Part shown: positions 15,744 through 25,259 of the stretch, one piece after another | Position numbering within the stretch: the first letter of the stretch is position 1 | Layout: the number at the start of each line of letters is the position of its first letter | Source: Paludibacter sp. | Lineage (GTDB): Bacteria; Bacteroidota; Bacteroidia; Bacteroidales; Paludibacteraceae | DNA: 57,650 nucleotides | Direction of reading: 5' to 3' | NCBI GenBank assembly: GCA_027450045.1 | Contig: DAIDKM010000008.1 | Coordinates: forward strand, 1-57,650 | The notes under the pieces: generated by a model | Seen by the model: only the letters and a program-made list of their open reading frames with translations | Database searches by the model: none | What the model was told of the DNA's origin: nothing | Made by a program: the position numbers and the translations under genes

Positions 15744-18083
15744 TTATCCCTTTTTGACTGTTTTTTTCTTTGCAGGCGTTTTTTTAGCTGTCTTCGTGTC
15801 GTTTTGAACAATCTCCAAACAAGCCTCATACGTCAATTGTAACGGATCAGTTTTGGGGGGAATCTTATAATTCTTTTTTTGATAAGAAATATAAGGGCCA
15901 TAGCGTCCATTAAGTACTTGAAGATCCGGATCTTGATCAAATGTTTTCATCTGACGATTCTTATCTGCTTCGCGCTTGGCTTGGATTAATGTAACAGCAG
16001 TTTCAGCTGTAACAGCCATCGGGTCTTCTGTTTTGGGTAACGAATAGAAGCCACCGTCGTATCGGACATACGCACCAAAACGACCAATGCCGACAACCAT
16101 TTCCTTGCCTTCCCATTCGCCTAAAGAACGGGGCAATTTGAACAATTCCAACGCTTCTTCGATAGTGATGGTTTCAAGTAGTTGACCTTTTTTCAACGAG
16201 GCAAACTGCGGTTTTTCGTCTCCTTCCTTGATTCCCAACTGCACGATCGGACCAAAACGACCAATTCGTACTGAAACTTGTTTGCCGCTTTTGGGATCCA
16301 AACCCAATATGCGTTCGCCTGAACGACGCTCAGAATTAGCCATCGTTTCAACCACCATAGGATGAAACTTGTCGTAGAAATGTTTGAGTGCTTGTTGCCA
16401 ATCCAATTGACCCTCAGCAATGTCATCAAACTCTTTTTCTACATTGGCGGTAAAATTATAATCGAGAATATTGGGAAAATAATCCGTTAAAAAATCATTG
16501 ACCACCATCCCTATATCGGTTGGCAAAAGTTTCCCTTTGTCGGCTCCAAAACGTTCTGTCTTACTCTCTTCCTTTATTTTATCTTTTTTCAACGTCAAAA
16601 CTGTAAACGCACGCATTTCTCCCTCTAAATTAGATTTTTCTACGTAGGTACGCTTTTGGATAGTCGATATTGTGGGAGCATACGTGGAAGGACGACCAAT
16701 GCCTAACTCTTCTAATTTACGCACCAAGGCAGCTTCCGAATAACGTGGAGGTCGTTGGGAAAACCGTTCGGTGGCAGTCACCTGATTCATATTCAGCGGC
16801 TGTTTCACCTTTAATGGAGGCAACAAGGCTTCTGCATCTTGATCCGACTCCTCATCGGTTGATTCCATATAAACACGTAAAAAACCATCGAATTTAATTA
16901 CTTCACCTACTGCCAGAAATTTTTCAGTAGAGTTGGACATACCAATGGTTATCGTTGTACGTTCCAATTCGGCATCGCTCATTTGCGACGCGATAGTACG
17001 TTTCCAAATCAGTGCATACAAATTCTTTTCCTGCGCTGTACCACTGATTTCATGCTTATCCATATAGGTTGGACGAATGGCTTCGTGGGCTTCCTGAGCG
17101 CCTTTTGTCTTAGTTTGGAAACGGCGGAATTGCCAATAACTTTCGCCAGCCATCGACAATATTTCGGCTTTGGATGTACCAAGCGCCAAATCAGATAGAT
17201 TCACCGAATCGGTTCGCATATAAGTAATCTGACCTGCCTCATACAATCTTTGAGCAATCATCATGGTTTGCGACACGGAATAGCCTAATTTACGCGCGGC
17301 TTCCTGCTGCAAGGTAGAAGTCGTAAACGGAGGTGCAGGCGACCGTTTCGACGGTTTTTTCACAATGTCTTCGATTATATAATTACTTGCTTTGCAAGTT
17401 TCGAGAAACGTATATGCTTCTTCTTTCGTTTTGAATCGGTGTTGCAACTCAGCCTTCAATTCTACCGGTTTGCCATCGGCATCCGTCACCGTAAAAAGCG
17501 CAATGACCCGAAAAGAAGCCTCTGCAACAAATCCTTGAATTTCACGTTCCCGATCAACGATCAATCGTACTGCGACCGATTGAACACGTCCTGCAGAAAG
17601 TGATGACTTGACTTTACGCCACAAAACCGGTGACAATTCAAACCCAACAATACGATCAAGAATACGTCGTGCTTGTTGTGCATTTACTAAGTCAATATCA
17701 ATTTCCCGAGGCTGTTCGATAGCTTTCAGAATGGCTGGCTTCGTGATTTCATGAAAAACGATTCGACGTGTTTTCTCATGTTTCAATTTAAGCGCTTCTG
17801 ATAAATGCCACGCAATGGCTTCTCCTTCACGGTCTTCATCAGATGCTAACCATACCGTTTCTGCACCGTCGGAAGCCTTTTTAAGATCAGCCACTAATTT
17901 TTTCTTGTCTGGAGAGATTTCATAAATCGGTTGAAATCCGTTTGTAATATCAACCCCAAACGCATGTTGACTTAAATCGCGAATGTGTCCAAAGCTTGAC
18001 AAAACCGTATAATCACTCCCTAGAAATTTTTCAATCGTTTTGGCTTTCGCCGGTGACTCTACAATCACCAAGTTTTTTGACAT
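15744..18083 (-). CDS. topA: DNA topoisomerase I
   Basis: A 779-residue type IA topoisomerase that relaxes negative supercoils. The Toprim domain opens with NLVIVESPAKAKTIEKFLG and has the acidic DEDREGEAIAWHL. SAGRVQSVAVRL and the active-site tyrosine in TYMRTDSVNL (~289-298) are intact. C-terminal repeats of the GRFGPIVQLG / GRFGAYVRYDGGFYSLP / GRYGPYISY type replace zinc fingers. The protein ends in a Lys-rich tail (AKKTPAKKKTVKKG). A TACTTTGC element on the minus strand near 18205-18211 could be the promoter. Confidence 0.97.
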   Translation of the reverse strand: MSKNLVIVESPAKAKTIEKFLGSDYTVLSSFGHIRDLSQHAFGVDITNGFQPIYEISPDKKKLVADLKKASDGAETVWLASDEDREGEAIAWHLSEALKLKHEKTRRIVFHEITKPAILKAIEQPREIDIDLVNAQQARRILDRIVGFELSPVLWRKVKSSLSAGRVQSVAVRLIVDREREIQGFVAEASFRVIALFTVTDADGKPVELKAELQHRFKTKEEAYTFLETCKASNYIIEDIVKKPSKRSPAPPFTTSTLQQEAARKLGYSVSQTMMIAQRLYEAGQITYMRTDSVNLSDLALGTSKAEILSMAGESYWQFRRFQTKTKGAQEAHEAIRPTYMDKHEISGTAQEKNLYALIWKRTIASQMSDAELERTTITIGMSNSTEKFLAVGEVIKFDGFLRVYMESTDEESDQDAEALLPPLKVKQPLNMNQVTATERFSQRPPRYSEAALVRKLEELGIGRPSTYAPTISTIQKRTYVEKSNLEGEMRAFTVLTLKKDKIKEESKTERFGADKGKLLPTDIGMVVNDFLTDYFPNILDYNFTANVEKEFDDIAEGQLDWQQALKHFYDKFHPMVVETMANSERRSGERILGLDPKSGKQVSVRIGRFGPIVQLGIKEGDEKPQFASLKKGQLLETITIEEALELFKLPRSLGEWEGKEMVVGIGRFGAYVRYDGGFYSLPKTEDPMAVTAETAVTLIQAKREADKNRQMKTFDQDPDLQVLNGRYGPYISYQKKNYKIPPKTDPLQLTYEACLEIVQNDTKTAKKTPAKKKTVKKG

Positions 18084-18445
18084 AAGCTACATTTTTTGAA
18101 GCATTCAATCGATTCGTTTTAACGAGCGAATCAACATAACTATAAAACAACTAACCATATAAACTCAAAACAGAGAAATAGGCATTGACATTGTTAAACG
18201 AGTGCAAAGTAACGAAATGAATTTGTTAACTGCCAATTTTTCAGCGATTTTTTGAGAAAAAGATTTTTTTCTCAAATTCACCATGAGATGACATGTTACT
18301 CAAAACAGACACATATACTTATTAACCAAACGATTACACGTATACTCATTTAAATACTTTCAACTGCATTCATAATAGAGGACGTTAGAAACCCGATGGA
18401 AACCTCATTTAGGATACATAAAATGAGTGGATTCAAGAAACAATC

Positions 18446-18464
18446 AAACAGGCAACTCCTGTTT
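18446..18464. repeat. Perfect 7-bp hairpin
   Basis: AAACAGG (18446-18452), loop CAACT, CCTGTTT (18458-18464). No T-run directly follows on either strand. It lies next to the terminator of the DEAD-box gene and could protect the mRNA 3' end. Confidence 0.5.
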
Positions 18465-18469
18465 AGACT

Positions 18470-18501
18470 AAAAAGTCGAGTCACCATAAGGTAAATCGAC
18501 T
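18470..18501 (-). terminator. Probable terminator of the DEAD-box helicase gene
   Basis: On the minus strand AGTCGA and TCGACT arms (18496-18501, 18474-18479) enclose a 16-base loop and are followed by TTTT. The stem is short. Confidence 0.45.
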
Positions 18502-18547
18502 TCTTATTATCTATTTTATCATACAAAACGATGATCTTAGCAGTGTT

Positions 18548-19789
18548 TTACGGATCTCGACGTTTTCTATTTGTCATGTTTGACGACCCTCTTTGTGAGT
18601 TTGGTGCACGTCTGAAATTTCTTTGTTTAGGCTGCGCTTTGATTGACCAAACAGGCGTTTCTCCGAGTTCAGCGGGCAATGCAATACGATCGACTTGGTT
18701 TTCAATCAATTCCTCTATACGATGCATTCGGAGCATATCTTTCTCGTTGACTAAAGTCACGGCTTCACCTTCGCTGTTGGCACGCGCCGTACGGCCGATG
18801 CGATGCACGTAATCTTCGGCATCGTGCGGAACATCGAAGTTGATAACCATGTTGATTTCTTTTATATCAATTCCACGGCTAATGACATCCGTTGCCACTA
18901 AAATTCGTGTTCGTTTGGAACGAAACTCGCGTAGAACCTCTTCCCGTCGATCTTGTTCCAAATCAGACGAAATACCTCGCACACTATATTTTTGCTGCCT
19001 TAGGGCCGATGCGATTTCGTGCACTTTATGTTTTGCCGAAGTAAAAATCAAAATAGAAGTATAGTCGGGACGCTGTTGCAATAAATAGTGGATCACCGGT
19101 ATTTTTTGTTGATCATACACTAAACAAATGTGTTGTATCACATTATCAGCCGGTTTTGACATTGCTAAAGAAATCTCAACCGGTTGATTAAGAATTTTCT
19201 TGGCAAGCTGTCTGATTTTTGCCGGCATTGTGGCGCTAAACATAAGTGTTTGCCTCTCCTTTGGTAAATGCGTGATGATTCGTTCGATATCGTCCAAGAA
19301 GCCCATATCGAGCATTTTATCAGCTTCGTCCAATATCAAGTGTTGCAACTGCGAAAAGTCACCATGCCCCATAGCTAAATGCGAAATTAAACGGCCGGGT
19401 GTTGCCACAATAATGTCAACTCCGTTTTTCAATGCATTGACTTGTTGCGAAAATTCAGCTCCGTCGCCGCCACCGTAAATGGCAACAGAACCAATCGATG
19501 CAAAAAATGAAAAGCCCTGAATCTCTTGATTGATTTGAATCGCCAACTCGCGTGTTGGGACAATGATCAAGGTATTGGTACCATTAGATGGATTTTGAAT
19601 CAATTGATGTAAAATAGGAAGGACAAATGCAGCGGTCTTTCCGGTACCAGTTTGTGCACAAGCAACCATGTCGTGATTGTCTAATATTGCCGGAATTGCC
19701 ATTTCCTGAATGGGAGTGGCTGTCTCGAAACCCATGTACGAGATAGCTTCTATTAAGCTTTCGTTCAGGTTGAGTTCGGAAAAATTCAT
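18548..19789 (-). CDS. DEAD-box RNA helicase (RhlE-like)
   Basis: A 413-residue ATP-dependent RNA helicase. All motifs are visible: Q motif GFETATPIQEMAIP (~19-32), Walker A AQTGTGKTAAF, PTRELAIQ, DEAD within ILDEADKML, SAT, and HRIGRTAR. The C-terminus is basic and Arg/Asn-rich (RNFRRAPNSQRGSS), as in RhlE-type helicases for ribosome assembly or mRNA decay. The substrate cannot be specified. A TACTTTTG box on the minus strand (19983-19990) may be its distal promoter. Confidence 0.93.
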   Translation of the reverse strand: MNFSELNLNESLIEAISYMGFETATPIQEMAIPAILDNHDMVACAQTGTGKTAAFVLPILHQLIQNPSNGTNTLIIVPTRELAIQINQEIQGFSFFASIGSVAIYGGGDGAEFSQQVNALKNGVDIIVATPGRLISHLAMGHGDFSQLQHLILDEADKMLDMGFLDDIERIITHLPKERQTLMFSATMPAKIRQLAKKILNQPVEISLAMSKPADNVIQHICLVYDQQKIPVIHYLLQQRPDYTSILIFTSAKHKVHEIASALRQQKYSVRGISSDLEQDRREEVLREFRSKRTRILVATDVISRGIDIKEINMVINFDVPHDAEDYVHRIGRTARANSEGEAVTLVNEKDMLRMHRIEELIENQVDRIALPAELGETPVWSIKAQPKQRNFRRAPNSQRGSSNMTNRKRRDP

Positions 19790-19982
19790 GTGAGAAATAA
19801 TTTAGTTATTCCATTGAATTATAGCATTATTACAAAAACATTCTTCGATATTATTCGTAAGCAGGTAACATTCTACCACACACAACGCATCTATTTGTTT
19901 GATTTTCGTTCCTCCAGTCAGAATAAAAAGGGGTGAGAATCTTGAGTGTTTTATGTGAATAAATCACTATAATTTGGAACTT

Positions 19983-19990
19983 CAAAAGTA
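19983..19990 (-). promoter_or_regulatory. -7 box for the DEAD-box gene (TACTTTTG, minus)
   Basis: It matches TAnnTTTG on the minus strand and would give a leader of roughly 185 bases. Long leaders are common for cold-inducible helicases, but this is inference. Confidence 0.35.
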
Positions 19991-20095
19991 ACAAAAATAA
20001 CCCATAGTAAGAAATCCATAAGAACGAAGCAAATAGCGTATTATCTTATAAACCAAAATGTTCCAATCCATTATCGTTATTCGGCAAACTTTCTG

Positions 20096-20103
20096 TAATT
20101 TTG
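20096..20103 (+). promoter_or_regulatory. -7 box of leuS (TAATTTTG)
   Basis: TAATTTTG lies 80 bases before the ATG at 20183. The predicted leader contains a perfect 9-bp hairpin. Confidence 0.45.
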
Positions 20104-20124
20104 TTGTTCAAAAATTAGCAGCAA

Positions 20125-20147
20125 TTCCTTCATTGGGTATGAAGGAA
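20125..20147 (+). promoter_or_regulatory. Perfect 9-bp hairpin in the leuS leader
   Basis: TTCCTTCAT, loop TGGGT, ATGAAGGAA. All nine pairs match. No T-run follows, so it is not a simple terminator. It may affect translation or mRNA stability of leuS. Confidence 0.5.
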
Positions 20148-20182
20148 GACTAATATACTATTTGCAACTGATACAAGTAATT

Positions 20183-22939
20183 ATGGAATACAATTTCAGA
20201 GAAATCGATAGGAAGTGGCAATCTTTTTGGAAAGAACATCGCATTTATAACGTTGATATTGATCCTCATCGTCCCAAATATTATGTGTTGGATATGTTTC
20301 CTTATCCTTCGGGAGCAGGTTTACACGTAGGACACCCGCTGGGATACATTGCTTCCGATATTTACAGCCGTTTCAAGCGATTGCAAGGCTTCAATGTGCT
20401 GCATCCAATGGGATATGATGCTTATGGGCTACCGGCAGAGCAATACGCCATTCAAACAGGACAGCATCCTGCTATTACCACTGAAAAAAATATTGCTCGC
20501 TATCGAGAACAGATGGATAAGATCGGTTTCTCATATGATTGGAATCGTGAAGTGCGTACTTGTGAACCTAATTATTACAAGTGGACACAATGGGCATTTA
20601 TTCAAATGTTCAATTACTATTACGATCTTCGCACACAAAAAGCACAACCCATTGAGATATTGGTTCATGCTTTTGAAACCAATGGCACGCAAGGTGTCGA
20701 AGCTGTCTGTTCGGAAGAAATGAGTTTTACTGCAAAAGAGTGGAACAATAAATCAGTTGCCGAACAACGCGACATTTTAATGAATTATCGCATAGCCTAC
20801 AAAGCCGATACAATGGTCAATTGGTGTCCTGCACTTGGAACAGTTTTAGCCAACGATGAAGTCAGCGAGGGCGTTTCTATTCGCGGTGGCCATCCGGTTG
20901 AACAACGACACATGAGCCAATGGAGTTTACGAGTTTCTGCTTACGCACAACGGTTATTAGACGGGCTCACAACCCTTGCTTGGAGCGATTCTCTTAAAGA
21001 AACACAGAAAAATTGGATTGGTCGAAGCGAAGGCGCTGAAATGCAATTCTCCATTGCGAACATGGATGAAAAAATGACCATTTTCACCACGCGTCCCGAT
21101 ACTATTTTCGGCGTTACATTTATGGTGTTAGCCCCTGAAAGCGAATGGGTCACTAAACTTACGACAGCCAAACAACAATCAGACGTTACTGCCTATTTGG
21201 ATGCGACTAAAAAGAAAACAGAACGAGAACGCATCGCTGATAAACGTGTTTCAGGCGTCTTCTCCGGCGCTTTCGCGGTGAATCCGGCAAACGGTGAAAA
21301 TATTCCGATTTGGATTAGCGATTATGTATTGGCAGGATATGGCACAGGAGCCATCATGGCTGTACCGGCACACGATGCACGCGACTACGCTTTTGCCAAA
21401 AATTTTAATCTTCCAATTATTCCCGTGATTGAAGGATGCGATGTCTCAAACGAAAGTTTTGATGCCAAAGAAGGCATTCTCACGAACTCCGGTTTTCTAA
21501 ATGGATTGACAGTAAAAGAAGCGATTGCAAAAGCAAAAGAGTATATCAAAACCAAACAACTCGGACGTGTCAAAGTGAATTTTCGCTTACGTGACGCTAT
21601 TTTCAGTCGTCAACGGTATTGGGGAGAACCATTCCCGATTTATTACAAAGACGAACAACCTTATCCATTAGATGAAAGTAAATTGCCGTTGATGCTTCCT
21701 GAAGTTGACAGTTATTTACCGACAGAACATGGCGAACCTCCTTTGGGACGTGCTATAAATTGGCACACCGAAGATGGCTTTCCGTTAGAACTAAACACCA
21801 TGCCCGGGTTTGCCGGTTCATCAGCTTATTATTTACGCTACATGGATCCGCACAATGACACAGCGCTGGTTTCAAAAGAAGCTGACGAATATTGGCGTAA
21901 TGTTGATCTTTACATTGGTGGAACGGAGCATGCAACAGGCCACTTGATTTACAGCCGATTCTGGAATAAATTTCTATTCGATCTTGGCCTTGTTTGCGAA
22001 GATGAACCATTCCAAAAACTGATCAATCAGGGCATGATCCAAGGCAGAAGCAACTTCGTGTATCGAATTAAGGATAGCAACACCTTTGTTTCTATCAACT
22101 TAAAAGATGCTTACGAAACAACTCCTATTCACGTAGATGTCAACATAGTGCATAACGACATACTCGACATTGAAGCATTCAAAAAGTGGAATCCTGAATA
22201 CAAAACGGCTGAATTCATTCTGGAAGAAAGAAAATATATTTGCGGATGGGCAGTTGAAAAGATGTCGAAATCAATGTACAACGTGGTCAATCCCGACGAT
22301 ATTGTGGAAAAGTATGGCGCCGATACCCTTCGATTGTACGAAATGTTTTTAGGTCCTCTGGAACAATCGAAACCGTGGGATACGAATGGAATCGACGGTG
22401 TTCACCGGTTTTTGAAAAAGCTTTGGAATCTTTTCTGGAAGGAAGATCAAATAGCTGTTTCTGAAGAAACCCCAACCTTAGAGGAATGGAAAGCACTGCA
22501 TAAACTACTGAAAAAGGTCAAATATGACATTGAAAATTTTTCGTTCAACACATCTGTGAGCGCATTTATGATCTGTGTCAACGAATTAACCACATTAAAA
22601 TGCAACAAAAGAGCAATTTTGGAACCGCTCTTAATTACGCTGAATCCATTTGCTCCGCATATCAGCGAAGAGTTGTGGCATCAATTGGAGCATCACAGTT
22701 CTATTTGCGATGCAACGTGGGTGGAGGCTGACGAAAAATATTTGCAAGAAGATATTGTGACTTATGCCATTTCATTCAACGGGAAAGTACGCTATCAACT
22801 CTCCCTGCCTGCTGACATGCCTACCGACAAAGTTGAAGCAACTGTTTTGGATAGCGATCAAGCACAAAAATGGTTAGAAGGCAAAACTCCGAAAAAAGTA
22901 ATCGTTGTACCGAAAAAAATCGTCAATATCGTGATCTAA
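20183..22939 (+). CDS. leuS: Leucyl-tRNA synthetase
   Basis: A 918-residue class I aminoacyl-tRNA synthetase charging tRNA-Leu. The HIGH motif region is [16 protein letters not shown] (~40-55) and KMSKS is in [16 protein letters not shown]. The editing domain shows [13 protein letters not shown] '[16 protein letters not shown]' insert near 160-180 resembles other Bacteroidota LeuRS. The ATG at 20183 ([13 protein letters not shown]) is the start; the upstream TTG at 20162 adds nothing family-like. Confidence 0.97.
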   Translation: MEYNFREIDRKWQSFWKEHRIYNVDIDPHRPKYYVLDMFPYPSGAGLHVGHPLGYIASDIYSRFKRLQGFNVLHPMGYDAYGLPAEQYAIQTGQHPAITTEKNIARYREQMDKIGFSYDWNREVRTCEPNYYKWTQWAFIQMFNYYYDLRTQKAQPIEILVHAFETNGTQGVEAVCSEEMSFTAKEWNNKSVAEQRDILMNYRIAYKADTMVNWCPALGTVLANDEVSEGVSIRGGHPVEQRHMSQWSLRVSAYAQRLLDGLTTLAWSDSLKETQKNWIGRSEGAEMQFSIANMDEKMTIFTTRPDTIFGVTFMVLAPESEWVTKLTTAKQQSDVTAYLDATKKKTERERIADKRVSGVFSGAFAVNPANGENIPIWISDYVLAGYGTGAIMAVPAHDARDYAFAKNFNLPIIPVIEGCDVSNESFDAKEGILTNSGFLNGLTVKEAIAKAKEYIKTKQLGRVKVNFRLRDAIFSRQRYWGEPFPIYYKDEQPYPLDESKLPLMLPEVDSYLPTEHGEPPLGRAINWHTEDGFPLELNTMPGFAGSSAYYLRYMDPHNDTALVSKEADEYWRNVDLYIGGTEHATGHLIYSRFWNKFLFDLGLVCEDEPFQKLINQGMIQGRSNFVYRIKDSNTFVSINLKDAYETTPIHVDVNIVHNDILDIEAFKKWNPEYKTAEFILEERKYICGWAVEKMSKSMYNVVNPDDIVEKYGADTLRLYEMFLGPLEQSKPWDTNGIDGVHRFLKKLWNLFWKEDQIAVSEETPTLEEWKALHKLLKKVKYDIENFSFNTSVSAFMICVNELTTLKCNKRAILEPLLITLNPFAPHISEELWHQLEHHSSICDATWVEADEKYLQEDIVTYAISFNGKVRYQLSLPADMPTDKVEATVLDSDQAQKWLEGKTPKKVIVVPKKIVNIVI

Positions 22940-22954
22940 AAAACGACTTGTTTT

Positions 22955-22997
22955 AAACAAATAAAGCCGCAGCTTATCACTACGGCTTTATTTGTTT
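22955..22997. terminator. Bidirectional terminator leuS / rng
   Basis: Fifteen-base perfect arms (AAACAAATAAAGCCG and its complement, 22955-22969 and 22983-22997) flank a 13-base loop. The AT-rich outer half supplies U-runs on both strands. Confidence 0.92.
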
Positions 22998-23006
22998 AAT
23001 ACTTAG

Positions 23007-24581
23007 TTATGAGCGAGTTTCTATCTCTTCTCTTAAATCAATCTCATTCCCAGCTTTGTCTATAAAAGCATATTGAAGCAATCCAAAATCTTGAATTGAT
23101 ATCATTTTAAAGCCAAAGCCATAGCGAAATTTCCACTTCCACATTAACGATGGAAAGCCGGACTGAAGATATGCCTCAACGTAGGGGTGAACTTTCATAA
23201 CAAACTGTTTGACATGTAATTGATTTACCAAATAATCCACTTTACGTTCCAATGTATCTGTAAATAAGATGGATGACTTGATCTTGCCGGTTCCAAAGCA
23301 GGTTGGACAAGTCTCTTGCGTATCAACGAACATAGCAGGGCGTACCCGTTGTCGTGTAATTTGCATGACACCAAACTTGCTAAGCGGTAACACATGATGT
23401 TTGGCACGATCATTTTCCATCAGTTTCTCGACATGTTCGAAAAGTTGTTGACGGTGTTCGCTTTTCACCATATCAATAAAATCAATCGCAATAATACCGC
23501 CTAAATCGCGCAATCGGAGTTGACGCACAATTTCATCAGCAGCGGCTACATTTACTTCTAATGCGTTATCCTCTTGATTATTATTAGCTTTTGAACGATT
23601 ACCACTATTCACGTCAATCACGTGCATAGCTTCAGTTTGCTCAATAATCAAATATGCACCGCGTTTAAAGGTAACCGTTTTGCCAAATAATGCTTTGATT
23701 TGCTTGGTAACGCCAAAATTATCGAAGGTGGGCAACTTCCCATTGTAAAACTTGATGATACCTTTTTTTTCAGGGGCAATCAGCTCCACATAATCACGCA
23801 CCTCGTTACAAACAGCCTCATCATTGATGTGAATACTCTCAAAATCGGGATTAAAGATGTCGCGAATAATACCAATGGTACGACCTATTTCTTCAAGTAC
23901 AGGAGTAACCCCTTTTGTTTTTTGCGTTTTGGCAACGGCTTCATCCCACCGTTTAACAAGAATTTTCAATTCATTATCCAGCTCTGCCACTCTTTTTCCT
24001 TCAGCAACAGTTCGAATGATGACGCCACAACGTCTTGGTTTTATACTTTGAATCAGTTGTTTGAGACGAATGCGTTCTTCGCTGGATTTAATTTTTTGAG
24101 AAACCGACACTTTGTCGGAAAATGGAATGAGCACCAAATAACGACCTGCAATAGACAATTCGGCAGATAAACGAGGCCCTTTGGTCGAAATGGGTTCTTT
24201 GGCAATTTGAACCCACATCTCTTGTCCAACTTTCAGAACGTCAGCAATGGAACCTTCTTTAGGAATATCGGCGAAAATCTTCGATTTCAACATGGAAGGT
24301 ATTCGCTTGCGATCGGCTAATGTTTGTTTGAGAAATTCAGTTTGAGAAAGAAATTGAGGACCTAAATCTTGATAGTGAAGAAATGCTTCTTTTTCATAAC
24401 CAACATCCACGAAGGCGGCATTTAATCCCGGCATCAACTTTTTGACGCGTCCAAGATAAATATCGCCAACCATAAAAGATATCGAACGCCCTTCTTTATT
24501 CAATTCTACCAGATTTTTGTCTTCCAGCAGGGCAATGGTTATCTCAGATTGTTGAACGTCAACTACTAATTCACTATTCAC
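23007..24581 (-). CDS. rng: Ribonuclease G/E family endoribonuclease
   Basis: A 524-residue RNase E/G protein that cleaves single-stranded AU-rich RNA for rRNA maturation or mRNA decay. The S1 domain (~35-130) starts VGDIYLGRVKKLMPGLNAAFVDVG. The catalytic region shows IDVNSGNRSK, GGIIAIDFIDM and the zinc link CPTCFGTG. There is no long C-terminal scaffold, so it is RNase G-like. It follows HU and a 29-residue ribosomal-type gene on the same strand (105-base gap), a likely shared transcript. Confidence 0.95.
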   Translation of the reverse strand: MNSELVVDVQQSEITIALLEDKNLVELNKEGRSISFMVGDIYLGRVKKLMPGLNAAFVDVGYEKEAFLHYQDLGPQFLSQTEFLKQTLADRKRIPSMLKSKIFADIPKEGSIADVLKVGQEMWVQIAKEPISTKGPRLSAELSIAGRYLVLIPFSDKVSVSQKIKSSEERIRLKQLIQSIKPRRCGVIIRTVAEGKRVAELDNELKILVKRWDEAVAKTQKTKGVTPVLEEIGRTIGIIRDIFNPDFESIHINDEAVCNEVRDYVELIAPEKKGIIKFYNGKLPTFDNFGVTKQIKALFGKTVTFKRGAYLIIEQTEAMHVIDVNSGNRSKANNNQEDNALEVNVAAADEIVRQLRLRDLGGIIAIDFIDMVKSEHRQQLFEHVEKLMENDRAKHHVLPLSKFGVMQITRQRVRPAMFVDTQETCPTCFGTGKIKSSILFTDTLERKVDYLVNQLHVKQFVMKVHPYVEAYLQSGFPSLMWKWKFRYGFGFKMISIQDFGLLQYAFIDKAGNEIDLREEIETRS

Positions 24582-24686
24582 ACGTTTATGATTTTATTAT
24601 CCATACTATAAACAAAGAACAAACCTACTGCCAAAAAAACAGGCTGCCGGTTTGCTCTTGTAAAATTTTCTTGAGATGAATTACGA

Positions 24687-24776
24687 CTACTTCTTCTTAT
24701 GACGATTCTTTCTAAGTCTTTTCTTACGCTTGTGAGTAGCCATCTTATGTCTTTTTCTTTTTTTTCCGCTTGGCAT
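24687..24776 (-). CDS. 29-residue basic protein, AURKAIP1/COX24 (bS22/mS38)-like
   Basis: A 29-residue, extremely Lys/Arg-rich protein: MPSGKKRKRHKMATHKRKKR at the N-terminus, ending RHKKK. The K-R-H-K-M-x-x-H-K-R-K-K pattern is that of the AURKAIP1/COX24 domain, whose members are small-subunit ribosomal proteins (mitochondrial mS38; mycobacterial bS22). It lies 4 bases after the HU stop and upstream of rng on the same strand. Assignment is from motif memory; ribosome association in this organism is inferred. Confidence 0.8.
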   Translation of the reverse strand: MPSGKKRKRHKMATHKRKKRLRKNRHKKK

Positions 24777-24780
24777 GTCG

Positions 24781-25056
24781 TTATTTTTTTACTGATTCAA
24801 AAAAAGTTTTTGCCGGTTTAAATGCCGGAATTTTGTGTGCAGGAATAACAATGGTAGTATTCTTTGAAATGTTACGAGCTGTTTTTTGAGCTCTTTGCTT
24901 TACAATAAAGCTACCAAATCCTCTCAGATAAACGTTATCACCTTTTGCTAACGAATCTTTCACATTTTCCATGAATGATTCCACGGTCTTCAAGATAGAA
25001 ACCTTATCAATTCCGGTTTCTTTCGCAATTTCATTTACAATTTCTGCTTTTGTCAT
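24781..25056 (-). CDS. HU/IHF family DNA-binding protein
   Basis: A 91-residue nucleoid protein. The N-terminal helices (MTKAEIVNEIAKETG) and the DNA-binding arm region RGFGSFIVKQRAQKTARNIS are typical, with IPAHKIPAFKPAKTF at the C-terminus. It probably acts as a homodimer that bends DNA. It has the best minus-strand promoter in the window (25117-25147), and is followed closely by the bS22-like gene and rng. Confidence 0.95.
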   Translation of the reverse strand: MTKAEIVNEIAKETGIDKVSILKTVESFMENVKDSLAKGDNVYLRGFGSFIVKQRAQKTARNISKNTTIVIPAHKIPAFKPAKTFFESVKK

Positions 25057-25116
25057 CGTTGAAAATTTTTAATTGGTTATACATTAATGCGTAAAAACTA
25101 GTCGCCTATGGGTTTG

Positions 25117-25147
25117 CAAAGATATTGCATTAATTTTCAACGACAAA
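25117..25147 (-). promoter_or_regulatory. Full Bacteroidota promoter of HU
   Basis: On the minus strand TTTG (25144-25147), a 19-base spacer and TATCTTTG (25117-25124) match the Bacteroidota sigma-70 consensus exactly in form. The start codon is about 60 bases further. Confidence 0.75.
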
Positions 25148-25198
25148 ATCTTTTTTCCACTTTTTTTCGTGCAACGCTGTTTTTTTTCGTGAACCTCG

Positions 25199-25206
25199 TA
25201 TCTTTG
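25199..25206 (+). promoter_or_regulatory. -7 box of mutY (TATCTTTG)
   Basis: TATCTTTG lies about 53 bases before the ATG at 25260, divergent from the HU promoter. Confidence 0.5.
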
Positions 25207-25259
25207 CCTCCTAAAAAGACGAAATTGCATCTCATAATCTTCTATTTATCACTGATTCA

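Larger units (their letters stand above)
18084..18547. other. Gene-free interval between topA and the DEAD-box gene
   Basis: No gene is supported. It holds the likely topA promoter (minus, about 18205-18211), an AAACAGG-CAACT-CCTGTTT hairpin (18446-18464) and the DEAD-box gene terminator. A 32-codon basic open frame at 18396-18494 has no recognisable features. Confidence 0.6.
19790..20182. other. Divergent intergenic region, helicase / leuS
   Basis: No gene is seen. It contains a minus-strand TACTTTTG box (19983-19990), a plus-strand TAATTTTG box (20096-20103) and a perfect leader hairpin before leuS (20125-20147). Confidence 0.6.

Noticed and set aside
18396-18494. A 32-codon basic open frame in the topA/helicase gap
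   Set aside because: No promoter box, no start context and overlap with the hairpin and terminator; composition is not convincing.
20096-20182. A T-box element controlling leuS
   Set aside because: No T-box consensus or antiterminator is seen and the leader is too short; only a simple hairpin is present.
23700-24170. A 156-codon open frame antisense to rng
   Set aside because: It lies wholly inside a well-conserved RNase G gene and shows no family signature.
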